From the NCBI GenBank assembly GCA_963712825.1, contig CAVQJP010000024.1, positions 124,001 through 188,000 on the forward strand: 64,000 bases of DNA, written 5' to 3'. The notes beneath the pieces were generated by a model. It did no database searches and had not been told where the DNA came from. It saw only the letters and a list, made by a program, of their open reading frames with translations. This stretch comes from AP-15 sp963712825 (GTDB taxonomy: Bacteria; Pseudomonadota; Alphaproteobacteria; ATCC43930; CGMCC-115725). This document shows positions 44,319-53,751 of this stretch, piece after piece. Position 1 is the stretch's first letter, and every line of letters starts with the position of its first letter. The position numbers were made by a program, and so were the translations under genes.

Positions 44319-44780
44319 ATGAAGCATCTCCTGAGCGGCGTTGCCGTCGCGGCAGCGCTTATCATCGCCGCGCCGGTCTGGGCGCAAAACCCGAGCGGCG
44401 GAAATGCGGTCGGGACCCCCGGTCCAAATCCGGGCGGTCCGGGTCTGACACCGTACAGCGGCGGCGGCGCGCCGGCGCCAGCGGCGAACTCGGCGATGCC
44501 GCCCGCTCACCGGCACGCCCACGCAATGCACCATTTCCATCATCACATGGCGCGCAGGGCCGCGCTGACCGGCGACACGACGGCGCAGCTCAACCGCGAA
44601 GAGCTGGGCCGCATACAGTCGGGAAACCTCGGCAATCCGGCGGCCCCGCCAGCGCCAATGTCGGGTCCCCAAGGCGGGCAGGAATATTCGCCGACCGGCC
44701 GCTACACCACGCCGTCCGGCCAGTCCGTTGGTCCGAAGGCGTCAGGCGGCAATTACATTCCGCCGAACCAGCAGCCGTAA
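44319..44780 (+). CDS. Secreted Pro/Gly/His-rich protein, tandem copy B
   Basis: The 153-residue paralogue of the gene at 43553 keeps the signal peptide (MKHLLSGVAVAAALIIAAPV), the NPSGGNAVGTPGPNPGGPGL block, a His-rich stretch HRHAHAMHHFHHHM and GDTTAQLNREELGRIQSG. It lacks the second PGPN block and ends instead with a Gly/Ser/Pro/Asn tail. Even the leader (GAGGAC-N7-ATGAAGCATCT) resembles copy A, so the pair arose by duplication including the ribosome site. Confidence 0.7.
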   Translation: MKHLLSGVAVAAALIIAAPVWAQNPSGGNAVGTPGPNPGGPGLTPYSGGGAPAPAANSAMPPAHRHAHAMHHFHHHMARRAALTGDTTAQLNREELGRIQSGNLGNPAAPPAPMSGPQGGQEYSPTGRYTTPSGQSVGPKASGGNYIPPNQQP

Positions 44781-44888
44781 GGCCGACGTCACCACTCCGC
44801 GAGCAGGCGGGCGGCAGCAACACGCCGCCCCCTGCCGGCAGGAAGCGGTGAAAATGCCCCGTCCTCTGGACCGCCGTAGCAGTCGGCT

Positions 44889-45488
44889 CTACCCCGCTAC
44901 CGGTTTTCGCTGGCGGGCGAGCCGCTCCATGTCGTCGAGCAGATCGTGCAAAGCGTGGTCGGCGACATACGCCATTTTGGCGAAGGAGCGCAGAAAGCTG
45001 TCGGTGCGCGGCAGCTGGAACAAGGTTTCGTCGCCGTCCTTGCCCGTCGCAGCACTAATCAGCACGACATTGTCGAAGGGCTGCAAAATCAGCTCGTGCA
45101 GCGCCTTGCCGGAGCCGGTCACGTATTCGACGACCCGGCAGCGCTCGGGATCGCGGGTCTCGTTCAGGATCGTCATCCGGTAGGCGGCGCGGGTGGTCGC
45201 CGCTTCGATCAGGGCGCGCGCGAACGGCCGCAAGAAAGTCTCGTCGAAACCGAGCAGCGCGGTCGGGTGCTCGTCGCTGACCGAAGAGCGCATTTCGAGC
45301 GTCGTCCACAACGACGCGCGCCCGTCGAAATAGTCGGCCGAGGCAAGGTCGAGGTTGATCGAGTCGACCGGCATCGGCGCCGACACCGAGCGCGGCGACA
45401 AAAACGCGAAACAGGCCGGCTCCCGCTTGAGCGAAATGTTTGTCGTCGCTTCAAGGTTCCGATCGGTGATCGCGGGACTGTCGGCCAT
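44889..45488 (-). CDS. Hypothetical protein, about 200 residues
   Basis: The 199-residue soluble product begins MADSPAITDRNLEATTNISL and ends LLDDMERLARQRKPVAG. The middle, RMTILNETRDPERCRVVEYV with HELILQPFDNVVLISA, is vaguely PAS-like in spacing, but that is not firm. No signal peptide or membrane segment. Isolated on the minus strand; function unknown. Confidence 0.6.
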   Translation of the reverse strand: MADSPAITDRNLEATTNISLKREPACFAFLSPRSVSAPMPVDSINLDLASADYFDGRASLWTTLEMRSSVSDEHPTALLGFDETFLRPFARALIEAATTRAAYRMTILNETRDPERCRVVEYVTGSGKALHELILQPFDNVVLISAATGKDGDETLFQLPRTDSFLRSFAKMAYVADHALHDLLDDMERLARQRKPVAG

Positions 45489-45860
45489 GGCAAAATCAAC
45501 TCCAAGAAGGGTTCCGGCCGGGCGACGTTCGCGCCTCGTTTTTGGGAATCCAGCCTAGATCGAGAGTTCCCCTGTCTGCGAATTGAAATAGACTGCTTCG
45601 GGTAAGCTTGTCAAAATAGATTAGTGTGATCGCCCAGCTCGTGCGGCTATCAGCCGCGCTGAATTCGGCGCATATTTTGCCTGCGCCTATACCTTATGGT
45701 TACCGCTCGGCAAGGCGGCGGCAAGTGTTGGGGCCGAAATGCCCGGCAACGCCGCGGCACGTATCTGACGGGCCGCGCTGCCGCCCGAGGGAAGCGGCTG
45801 TTTGACGAGGCTGCAATCGAAGTGGCGCTTCCCGGCACCGCCGGATGTGCCGCACCGAGC
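45489..45860. other. Intergenic, no gene recognised
   Basis: About 370 bases between the hypothetical gene at 44889 and the true 3' end of the ABC-F gene. Moderately AT-rich around 45590-45690. The shifted ABC-F frame runs on through 45700-45860 but encodes only unrelated basic sequence. Confidence 0.5.
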
Positions 45861-47736
45861 TTATTTCCGCACCTCGCGCTCGATCGCTTCCTCGGTCGTC
45901 AGCCATTCGGTTTCGGCTTCGGCGATTCGGCGAATCAGCTCTGCGCGCCGCTTCAGCGTGTCGCCGATGGCGCCCCCGTTGATCCGGGGCGCCGTTGAGT
46001 TCGGCGAGGCCGCGGTCGAGTGCCGCGCGCTCTTGCGACAGGCGCGCGACCGTCTCCTCGGCCTCGCGGGCACGCCGGCGCAGCGGGTCGAGCGCGCGCC
46101 GGGTCTCGGCGGCCCGCCGCCGCGCCGCCTGGCGCTCGCCCGGTACGGCGGAACCGTTGCCGTCGATGCCTCCGGCGCGTTCGAAAACCAGCTGGCGATA
46201 ATCGTCGAGGTCGCCGTCAAAGGGCCGCACGGTGCGGTCCGCGACCAGCCACAGCCGATCGGCCGCCAGCTCCAGCAAATGCCAGTCATGGCTGACCAGG
46301 ACCACCGCCCCGGCAAACTCGTTGATCGCCTGAACCAGCGCCTCGCGGGCCTCGAGGTCGAGATGGTTGGTCGGCTCGTCGAGGACCAGCAGCGCCGGCG
46401 CGTCGTGGGTCACGAGCGCGAGGTTGAGCCGCGCCCGCTCGCCGCCCGACAGCTCGCCGACCGGGACAAAGGCCTTGTCTTCGCCAAAGCCAAAGCCGCC
46501 GAGCCGGGCGCGCACCGTCTCGGGCAGAGCCGCCGGCATCAGCGCCGACAGATGGTCGTAGGCCGATTCGTGCGGCCGCATCTCCTCGATCTGGTGCTGC
46601 CCGAAGTAGCCGCAGCGCAGCTTGGGAGACACGGTCATGGTCCCGCCCGCGGGCGCCAGCCGGCCGGCGAGCAGGCGCGCCAACGTCGTCTTGCCGTTGC
46701 CGTTGGCGCCGAGGAGCGCAATCCGGTCGTCAGGGTCGAGCCGCAGGTCGAGCCGCGACAACACCGGCTTCCCCGGCATGTAGCCGACGCTCGCGCGGTC
46801 GAGCGAGACGAGCGGCGGGGCAAGCCGCGGCGGCTCGGGGAACGAAATCCGCGGCGGCGGCTCGTCCGCGGCGAGCACCACCGGCTCGAGCCGGGCCAGC
46901 GCCTTCAGCCGGCTTTGCGCCTGGCGCGCCTTTGACGCCTTGGCGCGGAACCGGTCGACAAAGGCCTGCAATTTCTGCCGCTGCTCGGCCTGCTGCTTGG
47001 CGACGACAGCGAGCCGCTGGGCGTTCTCCCGCCGCGCCCGCAAAAACGCGTCGAACCCGCCCGAATAGGTCGTCAGCTTGCCGCGGTCGAGATGCGCGGT
47101 CATCGTCGTCACCGCGTTCAGCACGCGCCGGTCATGGCTGACCAGGATCAGGGTCCGCCGGTAGCCGCGCAGAAACCGTTCGAGCCACAGCGCCGCTTCG
47201 AGGTCGAGATGGTTGGTCGGCTCGTCGAGCAGCAACAGATCGGGTTCGGGGAAGAGCACCGCAGCGAGCGCCACCCGCATCCGCCAGCCGCCCGAGAGAT
47301 CATCGAGCGGCCGCTGCTGCATCGCGTCGTCGAGGCCAAGCCCGGCGAGCATGCGCCCGGCCCGGCTCGGCGCTGAATGCGCGTCGATCTCGAAGAGACG
47401 GGTCTCGATCTCGGCCAGGCGCAACGGCGCCGGATCGGCGTCGCGCTCGGCCAACAGGCGGGTGCGCTCGCGGTCGGCGGCGAGCACGGTGTCGAACGGG
47501 GTGGCGGCGCCGCCCGGCGCTTCCTGAGCGAGAAAGCCGATGCGCCGGCGGCCCGGCAATTCGATCGTGCCGTCCTCGGGTTCGAGGACGCCGCGGATCA
47601 GGTCGAGGAGGGTCGACTTGCCCACACCGTTGCGGCCGACCAGCCCGACCTTGGCGCCGTCCGGGATCTGCAAGTTGGCGCGATCGAGCAGGCGCCGCTT
47701 TTCGATGCGGTAGGTGACCTCGGAAAGCGTCAGCAT
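45861..47736 (-). pseudogene. ABC-F family ATPase (Uup/YheS-like), frameshifted near the 3' end
   Basis: Two ABC modules are intact: Walker A GLVGRNGVGKSTLLDL and ALLGANGNGKTTLARL, signatures LSGGWRMR and LSGGERAR, both Walker B motifs LLDEPTNHLDLEA, and no membrane domain, as in ribosome-associated ABC-F proteins. The C-terminal coiled-coil arm breaks phase around 45983-45993: the main frame continues as nonsense to 45700, while the expected end (AETEWLTTEEAIEREVRK) is in the next frame and stops at 45861. Removing one base gives about 625 residues, the family norm. Loss of the arm alone might leave activity; a one-base error is equally possible. Confidence 0.85.
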
Positions 47737-47904
47737 CGTGGTCTTATAGCACGCAAAGACTACCGACCGGGACTGTCGCCCGCCGCACCGGCCATAGCCG
47801 GCTCACGACTGGTTCGGCGCTTTCCCGCATCCCAGTTTCCCTCGGAACTTAGGCCCCGTTCAACGGTGTTCGGAGTGGCAGAAGGTCCCGAACCGAGGTC
47901 GAAC

Positions 47905-49038
47905 ATGTTCAGCAGCGACGACCTGAGCGAACTGGTGGCGGTCGACGCGCGGCCCGCGGTCTCGCTTTACCTGCCCACCCATGTCGCCGGTCGGGAGATA
48001 CGTCAGGACCCGATTCGTCTGAAGAACCTGATCGCGGGCACGGCCAAACGAATCCGCAAGAATTATCCCAAACCGGTCGCGGAAGCCTTGCTGGCGCCGG
48101 CCCAAGCGCTGATCGATGACGAGAATTTCTGGCGGCACCAGCAGCCGGGTCTGGCCGTTTTTCTTGCGCCCGATTTTCACCGGGTGCATCGCCTGCCGTT
48201 GGCGGTCCCGGAAGAGGGGCTGCTGGGCCGCTGTTTTCACATCAAGCCGCTGCTGCCGATCCTCGACGATGCCGGGCGGTTCTGGCTCTTGGCGATCAGC
48301 GAGGCTCGCACCCGCCTTTACGAAGGGTCGCGATGGCGTCTTGCCGCCGCTCCCGCGGGCGATCTTCCGCAAGGGGTCGATTTCATCAGGGACGCGACCC
48401 TGTATCAGACCAAATACGCCCGGCCGGAGAGCCGCCACGGCGCCGTCGCCCACGCCCAGACCATCGGCGAGGCCCCCGATGAGATCGGCAAGACGGAGTT
48501 ACTCGATCTGCTGCAGCGCATCGCGACAGCGGTGGCGCCGCATATCAAGCGCCGCCCGGCGCCGGTTGTCGTGGCGGCACAGTCGCAGGTGCTCGGCCAT
48601 TTCCGGGAAATCGCGGGATGGCCGGAGATTCTGCCGGTCGGCATGGCGGAAAATCCCGACGCGTTGTCCGAGGAGGAGCTGCGCCGACGGGTCTGCGCGC
48701 TGATCGCCCCGACGCATGTCGCGGCGCGCGAGGCGGCCCTCGGTCGTCTCGGTGGGCTGCGCGGGACCGGCAAGGCCGCGGCCGATCCCGCAGAAATCGT
48801 CGGAGCCGCGGTCGAGGGTCGGATCGACGTGCTGTTTGTCGATTGCGACCGCCACTTCTGGGGCCAAATCGACGCGGCGGCCGGACAGAGCGTCGCCAGC
48901 GACAGTCCTGCCGAGGACGATCTCGATCTCCTCGACTATGCGGCGGTGATGACCCTGCGTCACGGCGGGTCGGTTATGGCCGTCAGCCACGAAGCGCTGC
49001 CCGCATCCGACATCGCGGCGGCCATTCTGCGCTATTGA
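47905..49038 (+). CDS. Bacterial archaeo-eukaryotic release factor (baeRF)-type protein
   Basis: The 377-residue product begins MFSSDDLSELVAVDARPAVS and contains VSLYLPTHVAGREIRQDPIR, FWLLAISEARTRLYEG and the C-terminal ALGRLGGLRGTGKAA and DVLFVDCDRHFWGQID, the pattern of the baeRF (eRF1-like) families. They are thought to act on stalled or hibernating ribosomes, by analogy with eRF1/Dom34. The gene directly downstream encodes an HPF-type ribosome factor, which fits. Confidence 0.82.
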   Translation: MFSSDDLSELVAVDARPAVSLYLPTHVAGREIRQDPIRLKNLIAGTAKRIRKNYPKPVAEALLAPAQALIDDENFWRHQQPGLAVFLAPDFHRVHRLPLAVPEEGLLGRCFHIKPLLPILDDAGRFWLLAISEARTRLYEGSRWRLAAAPAGDLPQGVDFIRDATLYQTKYARPESRHGAVAHAQTIGEAPDEIGKTELLDLLQRIATAVAPHIKRRPAPVVVAAQSQVLGHFREIAGWPEILPVGMAENPDALSEEELRRRVCALIAPTHVAAREAALGRLGGLRGTGKAAADPAEIVGAAVEGRIDVLFVDCDRHFWGQIDAAAGQSVASDSPAEDDLDLLDYAAVMTLRHGGSVMAVSHEALPASDIAAAILRY

Positions 49039-49074
49039 CGCGCCAGCGCCGAACCGAGGAACGGAGCAACATTC

Positions 49075-49644
49075 ATGGACAAGCCCCTCGCCATCGCTTT
49101 TCACAACCTGTCGTCATCGCCGCAAGCCGAAGCGGAAATCCGCGACTGGGTCGACAAGCTCGAACGCCGTTCCACGCGGCTGATCGGGTGCCGCGTTGCG
49201 GTCGAATTGCTGCATCAGCAGCACAAGACCGGCAACCTTTATGAGGTCCATATCGAGATGCAGGTGCCCGGTGGCGAATTGGTGGTCAGCCGCGAGCCGC
49301 ACCGGGTTCAGCAGAAATACGCCGAGCCCGATCTTCATGTTTGCCTGCGCGAGGCGTTCAAAGCCGCCGAGCGCCAGCTGTCTGAATACAAACGGCGGAT
49401 GAACGGCAACGTGAAGCCGCACGAAGAATTGGCTGCCGGAGAGGTCGCGCAACTCTACCCCATCGAAGATCATGGCTTTATCCGGACCCCGGAAGGAAGT
49501 CAGCTTTACTTCCATCGCAACAGCATGATCCAAGGCGGATTCGACAAGCTGCGGGTCGGAGATCGAGTGCGTTTTGTCGAGACCGTCGGCGATACCGGGC
49601 CGATTGCGAACAAGGTCTGGCCTGCCGGCGGCGAACCGGGTTGA
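49075..49644 (+). CDS. HPF/RaiA-type ribosome factor fused to a cold-shock-like domain
   Basis: Residues 1-115 resemble the HPF/RaiA (S30AE) domain that binds the 30S subunit in hibernation (VAVELLHQQHKTGNLYEVHI, DLHVCLREAFKAAERQL). Residues 128-185 form a cold-shock-like OB fold (GEVAQLYPIEDHGFIRTPEG, QLYFHRNSM, GDRVRFVETVGDTGP). The fusion suggests stress-dependent binding of ribosomes plus RNA. It lies 36 bases after the baeRF gene, probably in one operon. Confidence 0.88.
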   Translation: MDKPLAIAFHNLSSSPQAEAEIRDWVDKLERRSTRLIGCRVAVELLHQQHKTGNLYEVHIEMQVPGGELVVSREPHRVQQKYAEPDLHVCLREAFKAAERQLSEYKRRMNGNVKPHEELAAGEVAQLYPIEDHGFIRTPEGSQLYFHRNSMIQGGFDKLRVGDRVRFVETVGDTGPIANKVWPAGGEPG

Positions 49645-49781
49645 ACCGGCCCTCGGCATGAAGGAGTTCCGAGAATAGTCTTTGCCGGATCGGGTCAGGT
49701 GGGACACAGCAAAGGCCGAAGGCATGCGCCGCGCTTGAATGCTGCCGCGCGGGTGGCTGGCCGCTCCCGCCGTGACGGGGG

Positions 49782-50960
49782 TCAGGCCGGACGCAGCGCC
49801 GCGTATAGTTCGCGCTCGAAGGCGGCGTAGAGGGCGAGGGCGCTGGGGTCGGCAAACGGCAGGATCTGGGTCATGATCACGGCGGCGAGGCGTCGCGGCG
49901 GGTCGATCCAGTAATAGCTGTTGAAGATGCCGCCCCAGCTCAGGCTGCCGGCGCTGCGGCCGTCGGATCCGGGTTGGGTGTTGATCATATAGGCGAGGCC
50001 CCAGCGGCACGAGCCGTCCGGAAACAACACGAAATCGTTGGACCGCTCGGGCATGACCGTCCGCATGATCCCGGCCGCGAGATCGCCGACCTGGTTGCGC
50101 CCCATTTCCGCGACGGTTTCCGGCCGCAGCAATCGAACGCCGCCCGAGCTCCCTTCGCCAAGCAGCATCCGTAGAAAATTCAGATAGTCTGGCCCGGTCG
50201 AATAGAGCCCGCCGCCACCCGAGAAAAACTCGGATTTCTGCGGCGGCAGGTCGATCGCGATCGGTTCGAGCGACCCGTCCGCCTTGCGCCGATGCACGCT
50301 CACCACCCTCTCGCTCTGCGCGGCGGACGGCGCGAACCCGCTGTCGCTCATGCCGAGCGGAGTAAGGACATGGTCCCGGAAATATTCGTCGAGCGCCTTG
50401 CCGCTCGCGGCTTCGACGGCGCGCCCGACCCAGTCGGTGTTGATCCCGTATTGCCACTTCTCGCCGGGATCGAACAGCAACGGCAGCCGTAGCGAAGCGA
50501 GCTCGCCGGTGCTGGCTGAGGGCGTGTGGGTGGCGGCGATATAGCGGATCAGCTCGCTGTTCAGCATCTCGTAGCCAAAGCCCGCGGTGTGCGTCAGCAG
50601 GTGGCGCAAGGTGATCGCGCGGGCCGACGGCCGCAGCCGCGGCTTTCCCGCGGGGTCGAACCCTTGCAGCACATAGGGCGCTGCCAGCTCCGGCAGGACC
50701 CGGCCTATCGGCTCGTCGAGCGCGAGCTTGCCCTCCTCGACCAATTGCATCGCCGCAACCGAGGTCACCGCCTTGGTCATCGAGGCGATGCGGAAGATCG
50801 TGTCGAGCGTCATCGCCGGGCCGGCGGCAAGATCGCGCCGCCCGAACGCGCCCTCGTAAACGACGCCGCGGTCGGTCGCCGCCAGTGCTACGACGCCGGG
50901 CACGTCGCCGGCCTCGACGGCGCGGCGCAGCACCGCGTCGATATCGGAGCTCGATGCCAT
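49782..50960 (-). CDS. Serine hydrolase, beta-lactamase/class C fold
   Basis: The 392-residue product has the S-x-x-K nucleophile in RIASMTKAVTS, the Tyr-containing YGIN motif and a late Gly-rich WGGIFNSYYWIDPP region in place of KTG. These mark the EstB/penicillin-binding-like esterase group rather than true beta-lactamases. There is no signal peptide, so it is probably cytosolic. The start MASSSDI follows AGGAGAGCGC. Substrate unknown. Confidence 0.88.
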   Translation of the reverse strand: MASSSDIDAVLRRAVEAGDVPGVVALAATDRGVVYEGAFGRRDLAAGPAMTLDTIFRIASMTKAVTSVAAMQLVEEGKLALDEPIGRVLPELAAPYVLQGFDPAGKPRLRPSARAITLRHLLTHTAGFGYEMLNSELIRYIAATHTPSASTGELASLRLPLLFDPGEKWQYGINTDWVGRAVEAASGKALDEYFRDHVLTPLGMSDSGFAPSAAQSERVVSVHRRKADGSLEPIAIDLPPQKSEFFSGGGGLYSTGPDYLNFLRMLLGEGSSGGVRLLRPETVAEMGRNQVGDLAAGIMRTVMPERSNDFVLFPDGSCRWGLAYMINTQPGSDGRSAGSLSWGGIFNSYYWIDPPRRLAAVIMTQILPFADPSALALYAAFERELYAALRPA

Positions 50961-51314
50961 CTGCGCTCTCCTCAAAGCATGCGAAACGATCGTCGGAAGC
51001 CGAAAGCAGCAACTGTCTTACCACTGTGCGTGCTTCAGGCGCGCCCCGGTTCTAGCCTGGGGCAGGCTCTTTGCGCCCCTCATATGCGACACGACCGCCT
51101 TATGGCGCCTCGATGCCGGGGAGCAGGGGCCGTCCACCTCATCATTCCGGGGCGCGGGCACAGCCCGTGAGCCCGGAACCCGGGCATACCGACCGACGAA
51201 TGCCGGGATGACTGCTGTGTTCAAGGTTCCGGGCCTAGCCCGTCGGGGCATCTCGGAATAACGACTTCCTTTGAACGAGATCGTTTCGCGCGCGCTTTCA
51301 GGAGCGACGTGATT
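50961..51314. other. Intergenic region with cggaac/gcccg repeats
   Basis: About 350 bases between two minus-strand genes. It includes attccggggcgcgggcacag followed by agcccggaacccgggc, and a second unit aaggttccgggcctagcccg near 51220. No gene recognised. Confidence 0.5.
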
Positions 51315-53003
51315 CTACGCGGTCTTCTCGGTCTCGAGGCCCAGTTCGGCGATCGTCTGCTCGCGCATGACGAATTTCTGGACCTTGCCGGTGACGGTCA
51401 TTGGGAACCCGTCGACAAATTTGACGTGGCGCGGGATTTTGTAATGCGCGACCTGCCCCTGGCAGAAGCTGCGGATCTCCTCCGGGGTCGCGGTTTCGCC
51501 CTCATGCAGCCGCACCCAGGCGCACAATTCCTCGCCGTATCGAGGGTCGGGCACGCCGATCACCTGCACGTCGCGGATTTTCGGATGCCGGTACAGAAAT
51601 TCCTCGATCTCGCGCGGGTAGACGTTTTCGCCGCCGCGGATCACCATGTCCTTGATCCGGCCGACGATGTTGCAATAGCCGTCGTCGTCGATTGTGGCGA
51701 GGTCGCCGGTCTTCATCCAGCGCGCCGGGTCGATCGCCTCGCGGGTTTTTTCTTCGTCATCCCAATAGCCGAGCATGACCAGATAGCCGCGGGTCAGCAG
51801 CTCGCCGGGCGTGCCGCGCGGCACGATGCGGCCTTCGGTGTCGACGATCTTGACCTCGACATGCGGGTGCACCCGGCCGACGGTCGAGACCCGGCGCTCG
51901 ATCGGGTCGTCGATCGAGGATTGAAAGCTGGCCGGGCTGGTTTCGGTCATGCCGTAGCCGATCGTGATCTCCCGCAAATGCATGCGCTCGACCGCGCGTT
52001 TCATGACCTCGATCGGGCACGGGCTGCCGGCCATCATGCCGGTGCGCAGCGATGACAAATCGAATTTGGCAAAGTCCGGGTGATCCATTTCGGCGATGAA
52101 CATTGTCGGCACGCCATAGAGTGCCGTGCAGCGCTCGGCCTCGACCGCTTCGAGGGTTGCGAGCGGGTCGAAGCCCTCGCTCGGGTAGACCATCGCGGCG
52201 CCGTGCGTCAGACAGCCGAGATTGCCGATCACCATGCCAAAGCAGTGATAGAGCGGCACTGGGATGCAGACCCGGTCGCCCGCGCTGAGCCTCATTCCTT
52301 CGCCGAGAAAGAAGCCGTTGTTCAGGATGTTGTGGTGGGTCAGGGTGGCGCCTTTCGGGAACCCGGTGGTGCCCGAGGTGAATTGGATGTTGATCGGGTC
52401 GTCGAACTGCAGTTGACCCGCGAGAGCCGCCAGCCGATGGCGCTCGCCGCTGCCGCCACGGTCGTAGAGCGCATCGAAACGCACCGCGCCCGGCACATTC
52501 TCGTCGCCGATGGTGATCACCGTCCGCAGCGCCGGCAGGCGCGGCGCCCGCAACTCGCCGGGAGCGGCCGATTTCAGCTCCGGCGCCAGTTCGCCGAGCA
52601 TCGCCAGATAGTCGCTCGACTTGAACCGGGCGGCGGTGATCAGGGCGGCGCAGCCCGATTTGTTCAGTGCGTATTCGAGCTCGGTGACGCGATAGGCCGG
52701 GTTGATGTTGACCAGGATCAGCCCGGCTTTGGCGGTGGCGAACTGGGTTACGACCCATTCGGCGTTGTTGGGCGACCAGATGCCGATCCGCTCGCCGGAT
52801 TTCACCCCGAGCGCCAGCAAGCCGGCGGCGAAATCGTCGACCCGTTTGGCGAGCTCGCGCCAGCTCCAGCGGATTTGCTGGTGGCGCACGACGAGCGCGT
52901 CGCCGTCGCCGTATCGCTCGACGGCTTGGTCGAAATAGGCGCCGATGGTCTCGCCGATCAGCGGCGTTTCGCTGGCGCCGTGAACATAGCTCAATGCAGC
53001 CAT
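51315..53003 (-). CDS. Acyl-CoA synthetase, AMP-binding
   Basis: The 562-residue adenylate-forming ligase has the P-loop FTSGTTGFPKGATLTH, A5 GYGMTETSPASF, A7 WMKTGDLATID, A8 RIKDMVIRGGENVYPREIEE and the catalytic lysine in TGKVQKFVMR. The overall pattern is that of medium/long-chain fatty acyl-CoA synthetases used for beta-oxidation. Second such enzyme in the window, different in sequence from the one at 22665. Isolated; probably its own transcription unit. Confidence 0.93.
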   Translation of the reverse strand: MAALSYVHGASETPLIGETIGAYFDQAVERYGDGDALVVRHQQIRWSWRELAKRVDDFAAGLLALGVKSGERIGIWSPNNAEWVVTQFATAKAGLILVNINPAYRVTELEYALNKSGCAALITAARFKSSDYLAMLGELAPELKSAAPGELRAPRLPALRTVITIGDENVPGAVRFDALYDRGGSGERHRLAALAGQLQFDDPINIQFTSGTTGFPKGATLTHHNILNNGFFLGEGMRLSAGDRVCIPVPLYHCFGMVIGNLGCLTHGAAMVYPSEGFDPLATLEAVEAERCTALYGVPTMFIAEMDHPDFAKFDLSSLRTGMMAGSPCPIEVMKRAVERMHLREITIGYGMTETSPASFQSSIDDPIERRVSTVGRVHPHVEVKIVDTEGRIVPRGTPGELLTRGYLVMLGYWDDEEKTREAIDPARWMKTGDLATIDDDGYCNIVGRIKDMVIRGGENVYPREIEEFLYRHPKIRDVQVIGVPDPRYGEELCAWVRLHEGETATPEEIRSFCQGQVAHYKIPRHVKFVDGFPMTVTGKVQKFVMREQTIAELGLETEKTA

Positions 53004-53187
53004 TCGGCTCCTCTCAAGCTTCCGCGGGCCGCGCGGCAGGCGAAAAGCGGCATGAAGCGCCGCCAGGCAAGCGTTTCTTCCGCTTCCACCTGTTCCGTCT
53101 GTTTTATCAGGTTGAGATCAGGTGTCTGGACATTTTTCGATGAAATCCCTCACCTGCGGCCAGCATCGAGCCGGGGCACGGCGGTGC

Positions 53188-53595
53188 CTACTCGGTCGGG
53201 ACGATCATCTTGCCGATCGGCCACAGCGCGAGATTGGCGAGCTTCAGATGCGCCCAGGCAAATGGCAGGCCGATGATGGTGATGGCGAGGCCCAGTGCGA
53301 AGATCAGATGCCCGAGCGCCAGCCACCAGCCGGCAAAGACAAACCAGATGACGTTGCCGAGCGTCCCGAGCGCACCAGTGCCCAGATCTTCGCGGCCGGC
53401 GTAGGCGGCGCGCGACACGGCGGTCTTGCCGAAGGGCAGCAACGTGTAGACGGCGATGGTAAAGGCGGCGCGCGTCCACGGCAGGCCGACGATCGTGATC
53501 GCCATGACCACCGCCGCCACCAGCCAGCCGATGGCCATCCACAAGCCGCCAAAGACGATCCAAAGCAGGTTCAGAAGCAGGCTCACCGGCGGCAT
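53188..53595 (-). CDS. YccF-domain inner membrane protein
   Basis: The 135-residue protein consists of two repeats of the YccF unit, LLNLLWIVFGGLWMAIGWLV and NVIWFVFAGWWLALGHLI, each followed by a TIVGLPW- or IIGLPFAW-type turn, giving about four membrane helices. Function unknown. It ends in MIVPTE and faces the divergent CVNH-type gene. Confidence 0.9.
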   Translation of the reverse strand: MPPVSLLLNLLWIVFGGLWMAIGWLVAAVVMAITIVGLPWTRAAFTIAVYTLLPFGKTAVSRAAYAGREDLGTGALGTLGNVIWFVFAGWWLALGHLIFALGLAITIIGLPFAWAHLKLANLALWPIGKMIVPTE

Positions 53596-53751
53596 CTTAT
53601 CGGTCCGCAGCCGAGATCGCGATCTCGACGGTGCGACAGCGCCACGCCAAAGCGGCGCGGCCTTTCGGCTCGTCTTCGCTGCCGAGGATCGCCGGGATCA
53701 ATTTCCGCGACTGGTTGTTTCGGGATGAGTACCATACCAAAGGAGCGGAGC

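Noticed and set aside
47377..47904. Longer N-terminus for the baeRF-type protein
   Set aside because: The upstream in-frame part lies antisense to the ABC-F gene, and the family opening is at MFSSDDLSEL.
52080..53276. Plus-strand open frame of about 400 codons opposite the second acyl-CoA synthetase
   Set aside because: Antisense to a gene with all adenylation motifs; composition is that of a shadow frame.
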